Shown one piece after another: positions 8,265-16,314 of a stretch of DNA of 49,894 nucleotides. Source of the stretch: Janthinobacterium sp. (GTDB lineage: Bacteria > Pseudomonadota > Gammaproteobacteria > Burkholderiales > Burkholderiaceae_D); NCBI GenBank assembly GCA_003133225.1, contig PKWL01000097.1, positions 1-49,894 of the forward strand, given 5' to 3'. The stretch's first letter is position 1. Every line of letters begins with the position of its first letter. A model generated the notes under the pieces. The model was not told the origin of the DNA and did no database searches. It saw nothing but the letters and a program-made list of their open reading frames with translations. Made by a program: the position numbers and the translations under genes.

Positions 8265-8899
8265 CATATGCAGATGCTTTATTTACGAAGACGCAACAGC
8301 GGGTACTAGCGGTGTTGTTTGGTCAGTCGCATCGTTCATTTTATGCCAATGAACTGATTGGTTTGGCGGCGTCAGGTTCAGGAGCCGTCCAGCGGGAGCT
8401 GGCGCGGCTGGAGGCGTCTGCCTTGGTCACTGTGCGGCGGATAGGAAATCAGAAGCATTACCAGGCCAACCACGACGCCCCGATATTTAATGAGCTTCGG
8501 GGTATTGTCGTGAAAACATTTGGCGTGGCCGATGTACTTCATGCGGCACTGCAGAACCTGATTCCGCTTGTGGATGTGGCATTTATTTACGGTTCGCTGG
8601 CCAAGGGCACTGAGCATGCCGGTAGTGACATCGATTTGATGGTAATCGGTAGAGTGCCATCGAATGCGGAATTGCTTGAAGCATTACTGCCAGCTCGCGA
8701 GCAGCTGGGACGCGCGGTGAATCCAACACTTTATACACGAGACGAATTTGCGCAACGCCTGAGTGACGGAAAATCGTTCATTATGCGCGTGCTGGAGCAG
8801 CCCAAAATCTTTGTGATAGGAGCAGAACATGACATCGCCCGACTCGGCAGCGCTGGCGAATCTGGCGCGCATTGGCAAACTGAAGGCGGAGCCGCCTGA
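8258..8899 (+). CDS. Winged-helix/nucleotidyltransferase fusion (MNT antitoxin-type)
   Basis: A 213-residue protein with two parts. Residues ~8-75 form a MarR/ArsR-like winged helix (FTKTQQRVLAVLFGQ, ELIGLAASGSGAVQRELARLE). Residues ~100-150 hold the minimal nucleotidyltransferase signature GS-x10-DxD (G112 S113 ... D124, D126). In MNT/HEPN modules the nucleotidyltransferase modifies and silences the HEPN toxin. The next gene is a HEPN-like protein overlapping by 71 bp, so the pair is translationally coupled. In-frame TTG 8222, ATG 8228 and ATG 8237 also exist; 8258 is chosen because relatives as I recall them start just before the FTKTQQ block and because the upstream codons lie in operator repeats. 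The transcript might then be nearly leaderless. Confidence 0.85.
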   Translation: MGTYADALFTKTQQRVLAVLFGQSHRSFYANELIGLAASGSGAVQRELARLEASALVTVRRIGNQKHYQANHDAPIFNELRGIVVKTFGVADVLHAALQNLIPLVDVAFIYGSLAKGTEHAGSDIDLMVIGRVPSNAELLEALLPAREQLGRAVNPTLYTRDEFAQRLSDGKSFIMRVLEQPKIFVIGAEHDIARLGSAGESGAHWQTEGGAA

Positions 8900-9248
8900 C
8901 GCGAGGGAACGGGCTGGTTTATTACGCTCGGCATCCGTCCGTTTACAAGATGCCAGGCACGCGACTCTCGCATTGGAAAGTCGTTTCGACCTCGCCTACA
9001 ATGCTGCCCATGCGGCTGCATTGTCCGCTCTTCGTGCCTATGGCTACCGCAGTGAAAATCGTTATCTTGTTTTTCAGTGCCTGGAGCATACGCTGGGATA
9101 CAAGCCGTCCCAGTGGCTATTGCTTGACCAAGCGCATAAAAAACGTAACTTGGCTGAATATGAGGGTGATCTCGATGTTACGACAAGTTTCGTTGAAGAG
9201 TTGATCGAGCAGACGTCGAACCTCATTGTTGCCGCCCAGGCACTTTAA
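8829..9248 (+). CDS. HEPN-domain protein (toxin partner of the nucleotidyltransferase)
   Basis: A 139-residue, all-helical protein typical of HEPN domains in size and pattern (SRFDLAYNAAHAAALSALRA, NRYLVFQCLEHTLG). The conserved site is HKKRNLAEYEG at 103-113: the R-N pair (106-107) and Y111 fit the HEPN R-N...Y region, but the usual histidine after RN is absent, so RNase activity is uncertain. AGGAG about 7 nt before ATG 8829 supports the start inside the upstream gene. Coupling with an MNT-type gene strongly suggests a type VII-like toxin/antitoxin pair; which member is toxic is inferred from known systems. Confidence 0.82.
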   Translation: MTSPDSAALANLARIGKLKAEPPDARERAGLLRSASVRLQDARHATLALESRFDLAYNAAHAAALSALRAYGYRSENRYLVFQCLEHTLGYKPSQWLLLDQAHKKRNLAEYEGDLDVTTSFVEELIEQTSNLIVAAQAL

Positions 9249-9495
9249 CCATTAGCAAGCTCAAAAATGCCGCAACAGACTTTGCGCTTGCCAGGGGGTG
9301 GATGCAGTGGGACCATCGCGTCGTTGGGCGCAAAATCATCCGCTGTGCAGCCCACAGACTGGCGGGGCTGAAGTTCGCATCGAATGCAACCTCAATAGCC
9401 GATTCTTTCAAGATGCCGTGCCACCTTTATTACGATATGAGTTTAACCCTCGTTCCGGCAGCTGAAGGGTTGCTGTTGGCTGCAAGATTCGTCAA

Positions 9496-10005
9496 TCATT
9501 GCAGACTACCCCACCGCTCCACTGCCGGTTCCGCCACCGCCCACTTCCACGCATCGTTGCTCCGACAAGCGCTGCCGGTATACCAAGCACGCTTGAACAG
9601 CTCGCCCTCACCCGTATCGACCGACAACATCACTTCCTTGCACAAGGCCAACGGGGTGTCGATCAGGCCCGTGACGCGCACTTCTCCATGTTCGTTGCCG
9701 TAGGATATGCGATGGACGATTGCCCAGCGGTGGGACTGGCCTACATCTAGCTTGCCGATGACTGCCGCGATTTCATCCTGCTCGGCTTTCTGCCAATTGC
9801 GCAACACATATTTGAGCGTGGCATCGGTTGCAGATTGAACACCTACGCCAATAGCGTAGCCGACTACCGGATTGGAGGTGACTGCGCCGCTGGCGACTCC
9901 TGCAGCAGCGCCGGCAAAGCCGCCGATGCTGCTGCAGCTGCTAAGTGTTGCCGCTGCTGAAAGCAATAAAGGGCAGCCAATGGCGCTGATGCACCCCCGC
10001 CGCAT
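9496..10005 (-). CDS. Putative lipoprotein, paralogue of its upstream neighbour
   Basis: A 169-residue protein with an N-terminal hydrophobic segment and a lipobox-like LSSC near residue 24, followed by a Gly/Ala-rich stretch. Its C terminus (DAWKWAVAEPAVERWGSLQ) matches that of the upstream gene (ATWKWASAEPATERWGALQ). The preferred ATG overlaps the upstream stop codon by one base (TGATG), so the pair is co-translated. A longer frame upstream to 10158 lies inside the neighbour and is rejected. Function unknown; probably membrane-anchored. Confidence 0.68.
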   Translation of the reverse strand: MRRGCISAIGCPLLLSAAATLSSCSSIGGFAGAAAGVASGAVTSNPVVGYAIGVGVQSATDATLKYVLRNWQKAEQDEIAAVIGKLDVGQSHRWAIVHRISYGNEHGEVRVTGLIDTPLALCKEVMLSVDTGEGELFKRAWYTGSACRSNDAWKWAVAEPAVERWGSLQ

Positions 10006-10547
10006 CACTGCAATGCTCCCCAGCGCTCGGTTGCTGGCTCTGCCGATGCCCATTTCCAGGTTGCCCCGGAACGGCAGATGGTCGCTACGTAAAATTGACT
10101 GTCCGGCTTGTCGAACTGAGCGACTAGGCCATCGACGGAAAACACAATTTCTTTGCAACTCATGTCCTCGCTGCCAATCACGCGACTCACGGTTACCCGG
10201 CCGCGCTCATTGTCCTCAATTGGCAGTGCGTGCAGGATTTGCCAGTTTGCCACAGCTCCAACAGCCAGCTCGCCGGCGACATTGGCAATGACGTCCTGCT
10301 CCTCGCCATGAACCTTGCGCTGACCATATTGCACACCAGCGCGCACCGCAGCTTGCACACCAAAACCAATTCCGGTGGCGATCGCATCGTTTTTGGTAAC
10401 CTTGCCCGCCAACGCGGTACCGGCAACCCCAGCCGCAGCAGAACCACCCTGTGTCAATACGGAACTACAGCCACTCAATCCGAACACCACGCACAACACC
10501 ACCAAGCCACTTAGGACATTGGATATCTTTAACTGTTTTAAATGCAT
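10005..10547 (-). CDS. Putative lipoprotein, tandem paralogue
   Basis: A 180-residue protein starting MHLKQLKISN, with a hydrophobic helix and lipobox LSGC at residues ~24-27, then a Gly/Ala-rich segment (GGSAAAGVAGTALAG) that resembles glycine-zipper stretches. The last ~100 residues align with the downstream gene, including the shared motif CKEI/VxFSVDxG and the WKWA...ERWG ending. A TTG start at 10559 would add four residues. The pair probably arose by tandem duplication. No function can be assigned. Confidence 0.7.
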   Translation of the reverse strand: MHLKQLKISNVLSGLVVLCVVFGLSGCSSVLTQGGSAAAGVAGTALAGKVTKNDAIATGIGFGVQAAVRAGVQYGQRKVHGEEQDVIANVAGELAVGAVANWQILHALPIEDNERGRVTVSRVIGSEDMSCKEIVFSVDGLVAQFDKPDSQFYVATICRSGATWKWASAEPATERWGALQ

Positions 10548-10644
10548 AGCAGAATCCAATATGTTTGCATCGATCGCATTGATTGTAGTGGATCTTGATT
10601 TTCCGATAATGGTTTAGTGTTACCAGATTGATGGAGAACAGGCA

Positions 10645-10797
10645 ATGACCGAAGTGAAGAAGAAGCGAGAGATACCGACCCAGGATAACAAGGCGAAAAT
10701 TGCGCTTGAAGCCATCCGGGGAGTCAAGACGATTAATCAGATTTCGCAGGAATATGGCATGCATGGGGAAGTGAAATTTGTTTTTGGGTTCGCGTGA
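10645..10797 (+). pseudogene. IS3-family OrfA fragment
   Basis: A 50-codon frame whose first 40 residues (DNKAKIALEAIRGVKTINQ, ISQEYGMH) match the helix-turn-helix N terminus of IS3-family OrfA. Similarity stops abruptly after MH and the frame ends 10 codons later. No OrfB or terminal repeats are recognisable. Confidence 0.6.
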
Positions 10798-11070
10798 CGG
10801 CATATGGCTTCATGATATTTGCGCATCCGATTTGACATTTGAATCACTACTAACGGGAGGTGGCTTCGGCCGCTCAGGGGCGACAGCTGCCCCGTCTGGC
10901 ACATATCCCGAGTGGCTCCTTTCAGTCTTAAGCAGCCGGTGAATCGTCGCACACCCCCTATCGCGAATTGGCTGTTATCAGACCGTCAATGCCATCGCCA
11001 CCGCCACCAGGCAGGACTCCATGCGCCAGTCGTACCGCAACGGGCTATGGATTCCCTTCTACGCGGGTGC
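10798..11070. other. Intergenic, no gene recognised
   Basis: Between the IS3 scrap and the frameshifted exported protein. No open frame with protein-like content was recognised. Confidence 0.4.
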
Positions 11071-11489
11071 TTATTTGGCGTTGTCGTGTGCTGCCAGTCC
11101 GACCGCTTTGTAGTCGTAAGTGGGGTAGAACTCGGTCCTGTAACTGCCCAGGCAGTATCTTCCAAGATGCGGTTGACCTCGCGGATACGCGATGCCGGTA
11201 GGCGCAGGGTAATCACCTGTCCAATGCCCATGGTGACGTACCAGCTGAGCACTTCTATGCCAGCCGGCGGAAATGCCTTATAGAAACCTTGTTTCGTCAG
11301 CTGAGCGTTAAGCTCGCTCAATGGACGCGATTGATCATGCTTGAGAAAGATCGTCAGCAGAATCGCATTATCCGGCGTGGCGCTGGTGGCGGGTGGCGGT
11401 GTCACAGTCACCGACTGCGCATTTGCGCTGCATACGGCAAAACAGGCGAACAACAGCGCAGTAATTACTGAACGAAATACGTGACCCAT
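11071..11489 (-). pseudogene. Exported protein, frameshifted near the C terminus
   Basis: The gene begins MGHVFRSVITALLFACFAVC with a clear signal peptide ending near ANA, and AAGGAG lies 6-7 nt before ATG 11489. The mature part includes NAILLTIFLKHDQSRPL and GIEVLSWYVTMGIGQV. Near 11145, after EDTAW, the frame slips: the natural ending YRTEFYPTYDYKAVGLAAHD continues in another frame and stops at 11071, whereas the uninterrupted frame runs on with low-complexity residues to 10986. Either the gene is freshly broken or there is a sequencing error. Function unknown. Confidence 0.65.
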
Positions 11490-11592
11490 TGCCTGCTCCT
11501 TCAAATGTTATATTGTAGGTTGTCATTGGCGCAGCCTTCCGAATGGCAGATAGGTGCTGCGCTGGTGTGCCAGTCGGGTTTGCGTGCATATA

Positions 11593-11644
11593 TTCATAGC
11601 CTATCCGGGGTTCGAATCCCCGTCTCTCCGCCAAGGATAAGTAG
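11593..11644. repeat. Attachment-site repeat, copy 3
   Basis: Identical over 52 bp to the 3' part of the intact tRNA-Ser (548-599). It marks the right boundary of element B and begins the decayed copy of the element A end. Confidence 0.88.
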
Positions 11645-12022
11645 TTGATTCAAAAGACAAAAAAGCCGGCCTTTGCGTCGGCTTTTTCACATCGGTTGCG
11701 CTATTTGGCGGGAATTTGTGCATTGGAATAGCCCAATATCGTTCTGCAAGCGCTTGGTTTTATTGAGTAAAGCGTATTCCATGTGCAGGTGCGCGCCCTA
11801 TACATGGCTTTAATTTTTAAATTCTCTCGGCGTCGAGTAGCGTTGCCGTGACGCATAGCCACAGCAAATGTCAGCTAGGGAGTCGAATAGCAGTCACAGC
11901 ACAGTTCTGCAATTCACGCCCCATCGCGTTCCTGTCTACGGTGCTTGCCCATTCAGACGCTGGTGGTGTAGGCATCCCCCAAACAGCGCGGGATACCTGT
12001 TGTAATAATGGCCCGGCCTGGC
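11635..12022. repeat. Second copy of the element A end, with the zincin gene deleted
   Basis: Matches 589-863 and then 1716-1812, including the terminator (11663-11686) and the TTGCGCTATT site (11696-11705; partner AATAGCCCAA at 11727-11736 has one change). At the junction it keeps the stop and last codons of the zincin gene (TCACGCCCCATCGCG on the plus strand), then jumps straight to the sequence before the zincin start. It is therefore a deletion derivative of an element that once carried the gene. Confidence 0.78.
11663..11690. terminator. Terminator copy beside attachment copy 3
   Basis: AAGCCG-loop-CGGCTT with flanking A and T runs, a diverged copy of the tRNA-Ser terminator at 617-642. 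Confidence 0.7.
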
Positions 12023-12204
12023 GCTGCAGGCGCATGTACAAGGCAAAAAATTCAGCAGTTCAGCACATGGGCTCCCCGGCCTGACCGAGCTAATCTGTCG
12101 CCTTCTCAGACAGCAGCAGCCAATGTTGGTACGCGGCAACTGCGACTTCGGCAATGAGCGCGTCATGCGCCAGCTTGAAGATATCGAGCGACCCTTAAGC
12201 AATC

Positions 12205-12932
12205 AAGCAATGTCAAACGGTTGATCGAGCGCCATTGGCACCGGCGTGAATGGTGCGATGCCGGCCAAGGCTGGCAGGCATGCGATCTGACGCTGACTGG
12301 GTGGACCCAAGAGCGCCGCGTCATTGTGATGCGGCATTCGATCAGGGATAGCCTGGTGGCGGAGGCGACAAAACCCAAAGGCACCAGCAAAAAATCGACC
12401 CAAAAAGGTGCGCAGAAATTCGATGAGAATGGTCCCGTCAAGGTTTGGGAGTACGCCGTGCTCGTTACGAATTCGCGTTACCTCATTGAACGTATGGAGC
12501 AACTTTACCGTGGCCGTGCCGACCGAGAGAACGGTTTCGACGAATTAAGAATCAGTGGGGATGGGGTGGCTACAGCACCCAGGACATTGAGATGCAACTT
12601 GAGCGCGAGAGCTGTTGCCCTCGTGTATAACTGGTGGAGTGGGTACGCGACTAGTGCATCCGAAAGCCAGATTAGAGGCAATCACGAGTAGACCACTGCT
12701 GCTCGCTGCCGTTGGACGAATCACGGAAAGTGGCGGGCAGCGCCGCATATTGCTCTCGATAACACATGCTGCGTCAGCACATGTCAAAGCGTTAGTGGCC
12801 AATGTCCGTGCAGGTTTGCAGCACATCCTGGCAACTGCGCCTCAGTTACCGTCTACGCAGCGCTGGCAGAAATCAGTGCGCTATATCGTCGAAAAAATCC
12901 TTGGCGCCACAGCCGAAAATCCCGCGCAATGA
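12205..12932 (+). pseudogene. DDE transposase remnant (IS4/IS1380-like)
   Basis: Recognisable transposase blocks lie in two or more frames: NVKRLIERHWHRREW, LYRGRADRENGFDEL, then in a shifted frame QWGWGGYSTQDIE, CNLSARAVALVYNWWS, EAITSRPLLLAAVGRI and VRAGLQHILATAPQL. The N-terminal half, with the first catalytic aspartate, is absent. The YRxRxxxENxFDEL block is the conserved glutamate region of DDE enzymes. Frameshifts near 12545 and 12640 kill the gene. The exact IS family is uncertain, and terminal repeats were not found. Confidence 0.72.
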
Positions 12933-13014
12933 CTGCGCCGCCCCTCCTTATGACGAGCTAACAGAGAAATCTAGGTTGATGGGCGGCGCTGGCCGCTGCG
13001 CGGCTATCGAAGGA

Positions 13015-13277
13015 CCGCGATGGCACGACACGCGTCGAGCAGCGTCAATTTGGCGCGTTCAAGCGGGACCGGTGCGCACTGGCCGAATGGGCGGTGGCGC
13101 TTGTCCCGGACCCGGTGGTCATGGAAAACACGGGCATTTACTGGAAAAGCCGTACGCGGCGCTGGCGGCGGCGGGCATCCGCACTCCAGTCGTCAATGCC
13201 CGGCACGTCAAGAACGTCCCAGGGCGCAAGACCGATGCAGCCAGCAACGCGCTACCCGAGTTCGCTCCTCACGCCTA
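13015..13277 (+). pseudogene. IS110-family transposase fragment
   Basis: Parts of the DEDD N-terminal domain appear in three frames: VEQRQF, LAEWAVALVPDPVVMENTGI, PYAALAAAGI and VVNARHVKNVPGRKTDAA. This is the classic IS110 order. The start, the middle frame and the whole C-terminal domain are missing. Confidence 0.75.
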
Positions 13278-14083
13278 AGTCCGCACCGATCTTTAGGTTG
13301 AGCTTCATGTGAACCTGATCGGCACGCGCGTTACAGAGATCGCCATAGGCGAGCATCTCGACGCTCGCCTTTATTTCGCAATGCCATGCGCGTTGGCGGA
13401 CCCGCACGCAGCCTGCGTCCCAGCGATGTCCTTCTGCACGGGACGGGATAGCCCACGACCCAGGAGACGTTTGTCGGGGGCCCCGACCGATGTGCTGGCC
13501 AAGCTTGAACTGTAGCGTACCCGTATTAATAGTCCATTTGAGTAACGTGGGCATTGTTGAGAGAGGAGCTCTAACATTCATTAAAAAATCGTAGCGACTA
13601 AACTTACGAAACATATGAAAGCCCACCTGCATGGCGCCAGCGCACGGTCCACAGATGCAAACGGTAAAAAGGCCGCATCTACGTAACTTGGCACCTGGCG
13701 GGGCAACAGCGCACTAAAATTTTTAGGCAAATAACTGGAAATGGTAGAGCCTCAGCAAACTCGCATAAAAACAACGGTGCCGTCGCCAAACAGATCAGGA
13801 ACTGCTGGATGAACGCAAAAAGGTAAGGTAGAATTAAATTTCCGCAGGCGCGTGATGCGTGATTACCTCTGAGAATTGGTGATATTGACCGATGGAAATT
13901 AAATGGGAATTTAAATTAAAGGAAGGGTGGCGACCGTAAGAAAGTAGGCTGGCCGATTGATGGTTTTATGATTGATGGTTTATATCTCCAAATTGAATGA
14001 GCACCAATGTATTGCAAATTTCCGGGTTCCATTCGGAATTCTAGATGGTATTCAAATACTATGAAAAGAGGAGAGCCATCAAG
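13278..14083. other. Intergenic, 0.8 kb without a recognised gene
   Basis: A plus-strand frame (13309-13515) and a minus-strand frame (13252-13632) overlap here but neither resembles a known protein. From about 13,690 the sequence becomes visibly AT-richer and contains stop codons in all frames. It probably spans the end of the island debris and the promoter region of the cytochrome operon; no clear -35/-10 pair was identified. Confidence 0.45.
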
Positions 14084-15421
14084 ATGGACTCGTTCATGTC
14101 GCGCTGCTTGGGATTTAATTATTTACGCCTCCTGGCCCTGATTCTTGCCATGCAAGGCCTTTTGAGCCCGCTTGTAGCCCAGGCGTTGCCAGCTTTCGCA
14201 AGGCAGACCGGGCAAAATTGCGTGGCTTGTCACGCTGGCGGTCAATTCCCGGAGCTCACTCCCTACGGGCGCTTGTTCAAGCTAACGGGCTACACGATTG
14301 GCACCCGCAGCAACGTCCCCTTGTCCGTGATGGGAGTAGCAAGCTTCAACAAGAGTTCGACTCCAACCAATGACCCGACATTTTCCAAAGATGGGTCTGT
14401 CATTTTTCAAACCGGCAGCGTCTTCCTGGCTGGCAAAATCACTGATAATGTGGGCATGTTCGCACAAGCGACCTACAATAATTACGACAGCCAAAATCCT
14501 GACTCCGGTAACTGGCAAGGCAAGTGGGCGTCCGACAACTTCGATTTACGTTACGCGGACCGCTTCATCGATGGGGGCCAAGACTTCATCTTCGGCCTTA
14601 GCCTAAACAATAATCCTTCCCTCGCCGACCCATGGAATACGGCTCCGGCGTGGATTCAATATGTTCCGACCCAATTTGGGGTTACCGGCCCTGATGCGAC
14701 CCCCATCATTAGCCAACTCGGAACTCAGGCTGCCGGCATAAGCGGCTATGCCTTCTTGAACAAGACATTGTATGTGGAGGTGGCGGGGTACCAGACCGCT
14801 AATGGGGCTTTGTCGTTCTTAAGCCAGGGTACGGCGAATGCGGATCAGACCAAACTCAAAGGTGTTAATCCTTATTTACGGGTGGCACTAAGTCATGACT
14901 GGGGACCCCATAGCGCGATGGTCGGCATGTTGGCCATGAATGCTGCCATTTACCCGGATAACTTGAATCCGGGAGGGCCGACGACAGATTATCGCGACCG
15001 CGGCATTGATGCCCAATATCAATATCTGCTCGATCCAAATACCATCACCGCGCAGCTGAGCTATATCAGAGAAACTATCAGCAATGGTGATGTAACCGGC
15101 GTCGCCACGAATGCGACCAATACCTTGAATCAGCTCAGACTGAAGGGCAGCTACATTTATCATGCGAAGTACGGCGCGAGCCTCAGCTACTTTAGTACAA
15201 CGGGAACGTCGGATGCCACCTTGTACCCGGATGTCGCCACAAACCCCGATACCCGCGGTTGGGTTCCAGAATTGTTCTGGACGCCAGTCCAGAACATTAG
15301 GATTGGTGCTCAATATTTTGCATTCAACCGTTTCCACGGCGCGTCAAATAACTACGATGGGGCCGGCCGCGACGCAAAAGACAACAACACACTGTTTCTT
15401 TATGTCTGGGGAGCATACTAA
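14084..15421 (+). CDS. Cyc2-like fused monoheme cytochrome c / outer-membrane porin
   Basis: A 445-residue protein with a signal peptide (hydrophobic 14-34), one heme site CVACH (46-50) and the flanking pattern FPELTPYGRLFKLTGY, followed by ~370 residues of alternating polar/aromatic beta strands ending in LFLYVWGAY. The terminal aromatic-rich strand is typical of outer-membrane barrels. Heme near the N terminus, the (F/Y)GRxFKxxGY block and the barrel form the architecture of Cyc2, the outer-membrane iron oxidase of Acidithiobacillus and neutrophilic iron oxidisers. GGAGAG 8 nt before ATG 14084 supports this start over ATG 14045. A diheme cytochrome follows. Base composition is lower in GC than the core genes. 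Substrate oxidation (Fe(II) or other) is inference; similar cytochrome-porins of unknown substrate are common in betaproteobacteria. Confidence 0.8.
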   Translation: MDSFMSRCLGFNYLRLLALILAMQGLLSPLVAQALPAFARQTGQNCVACHAGGQFPELTPYGRLFKLTGYTIGTRSNVPLSVMGVASFNKSSTPTNDPTFSKDGSVIFQTGSVFLAGKITDNVGMFAQATYNNYDSQNPDSGNWQGKWASDNFDLRYADRFIDGGQDFIFGLSLNNNPSLADPWNTAPAWIQYVPTQFGVTGPDATPIISQLGTQAAGISGYAFLNKTLYVEVAGYQTANGALSFLSQGTANADQTKLKGVNPYLRVALSHDWGPHSAMVGMLAMNAAIYPDNLNPGGPTTDYRDRGIDAQYQYLLDPNTITAQLSYIRETISNGDVTGVATNATNTLNQLRLKGSYIYHAKYGASLSYFSTTGTSDATLYPDVATNPDTRGWVPELFWTPVQNIRIGAQYFAFNRFHGASNNYDGAGRDAKDNNTLFLYVWGAY

Positions 15422-15639
15422 ATGGAAAACTACAGCGCACACGGACGCTTCGCTACGCCAACGCGCCCCAGAAATTTGGGGGGCTCAACAGCGATTTCAT
15501 GCTTGAACCTGAACTTCCCTATTGGGCGGTCGCGTTCGCTGCGCAATCGCGCGTGGCTCAATCTTCTAGGCCGCCTATTGGTCCCCGGATGCAATGAGCG
15601 CGGGGATCACATGCTCATGGGGATCAAAGGAGAATCCAG

Positions 15640-16278
15640 ATGACCAGAAATTTTTTTCCGATCGCACTCCTGACGGCCTTTCTTGCATCCGGTTGCAGTA
15701 ATCTCGAGCGCTCGCGAGCCCTTGGCAATCCGGATGTGTCGCCGGCTGTTACCGCGGTTCAGGTTTGCTCTAACTGCCACGGTGTCGACGGCAATTCGGT
15801 TTCGCCCAATTTCCCGAAATTGGCTGGCCAGCAGCAGGAGTACATCGTCAATCAACTGAAGGGATTTCGCAGCCATAACCGCTCCGATCCCGCTGGCTTC
15901 GAATACATGTGGGGGATCGCGCGCCACCTGACCGATGAGCAAATTACTGGGCTGGCCGAGTTCTATTCGAAGCAGACGTCGCGGCCGGAAATGGCTGGCG
16001 CCGACCCTGCGCTGCTAGCTGCCGGCAAAACAATCTTCGACAAAGGCGTGCCGGAAATGAACGTAATTGCCTGCACATCTTGTCACGGACCCAAGGCCCA
16101 AGGGATCGGGGCCTTCCCCAAGCTGGCCCACCAGCACGCTAACTATGTCGTGAAGCAACTAGATATCTTCCAGAATACCCAGGGGCGACCGGGCACTCCT
16201 ATGGAATTCGTCACGCATCCGCTTACCGGCGGAAACAAAGACGCCGTCGCCGCTTACCTGCAGGCATTTCCGGATTGA
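15640..16278 (+). CDS. Diheme c4-like cytochrome lipoprotein
   Basis: A 212-residue protein with lipobox LASGC (Cys19) and two heme sites, CSNCH (43-47) and CTSCH (145-149), in two homologous halves. Candidate axial methionines are M90 (EYMWGIARHLTDEQ) and M186. The fold is that of cytochrome c4, and the lipid anchor would hold it at a membrane on the periplasmic side. AGGAGA stands before ATG 15640. It lies 218 bp after the Cyc2-like gene, mirroring the order cyc2-cyc1 in acidophilic iron oxidisers where Cyc1 is also a diheme c4 type. It is the natural electron acceptor of the barrel-fused heme; this partnership is inference. Confidence 0.88.
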   Translation: MTRNFFPIALLTAFLASGCSNLERSRALGNPDVSPAVTAVQVCSNCHGVDGNSVSPNFPKLAGQQQEYIVNQLKGFRSHNRSDPAGFEYMWGIARHLTDEQITGLAEFYSKQTSRPEMAGADPALLAAGKTIFDKGVPEMNVIACTSCHGPKAQGIGAFPKLAHQHANYVVKQLDIFQNTQGRPGTPMEFVTHPLTGGNKDAVAAYLQAFPD

Positions 16279-16314
16279 TTCGAAGCACTATCAGTCCGTC
16301 AATTGGAGCCATTA

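Noticed and set aside
9496..10158. A 220-aa version of the downstream lipoprotein
   Set aside because: The extra 51 residues lie inside the neighbouring gene and precede the actual signal-like segment.
11368..11634. Minus-strand frame beginning MAERRGFEPRIG across the tRNA-like repeat
   Set aside because: This N terminus is the well-known translation of the reverse strand of tRNA-Ser 3' ends; the rest overlaps the exported-protein pseudogene. The analogous frame at 6810-7103 is rejected for the same reason.
13252..13632. A 126-codon minus-strand frame in transposon debris
   Set aside because: No recognisable family and overlaps the IS110 fragment; insufficient support for a gene.
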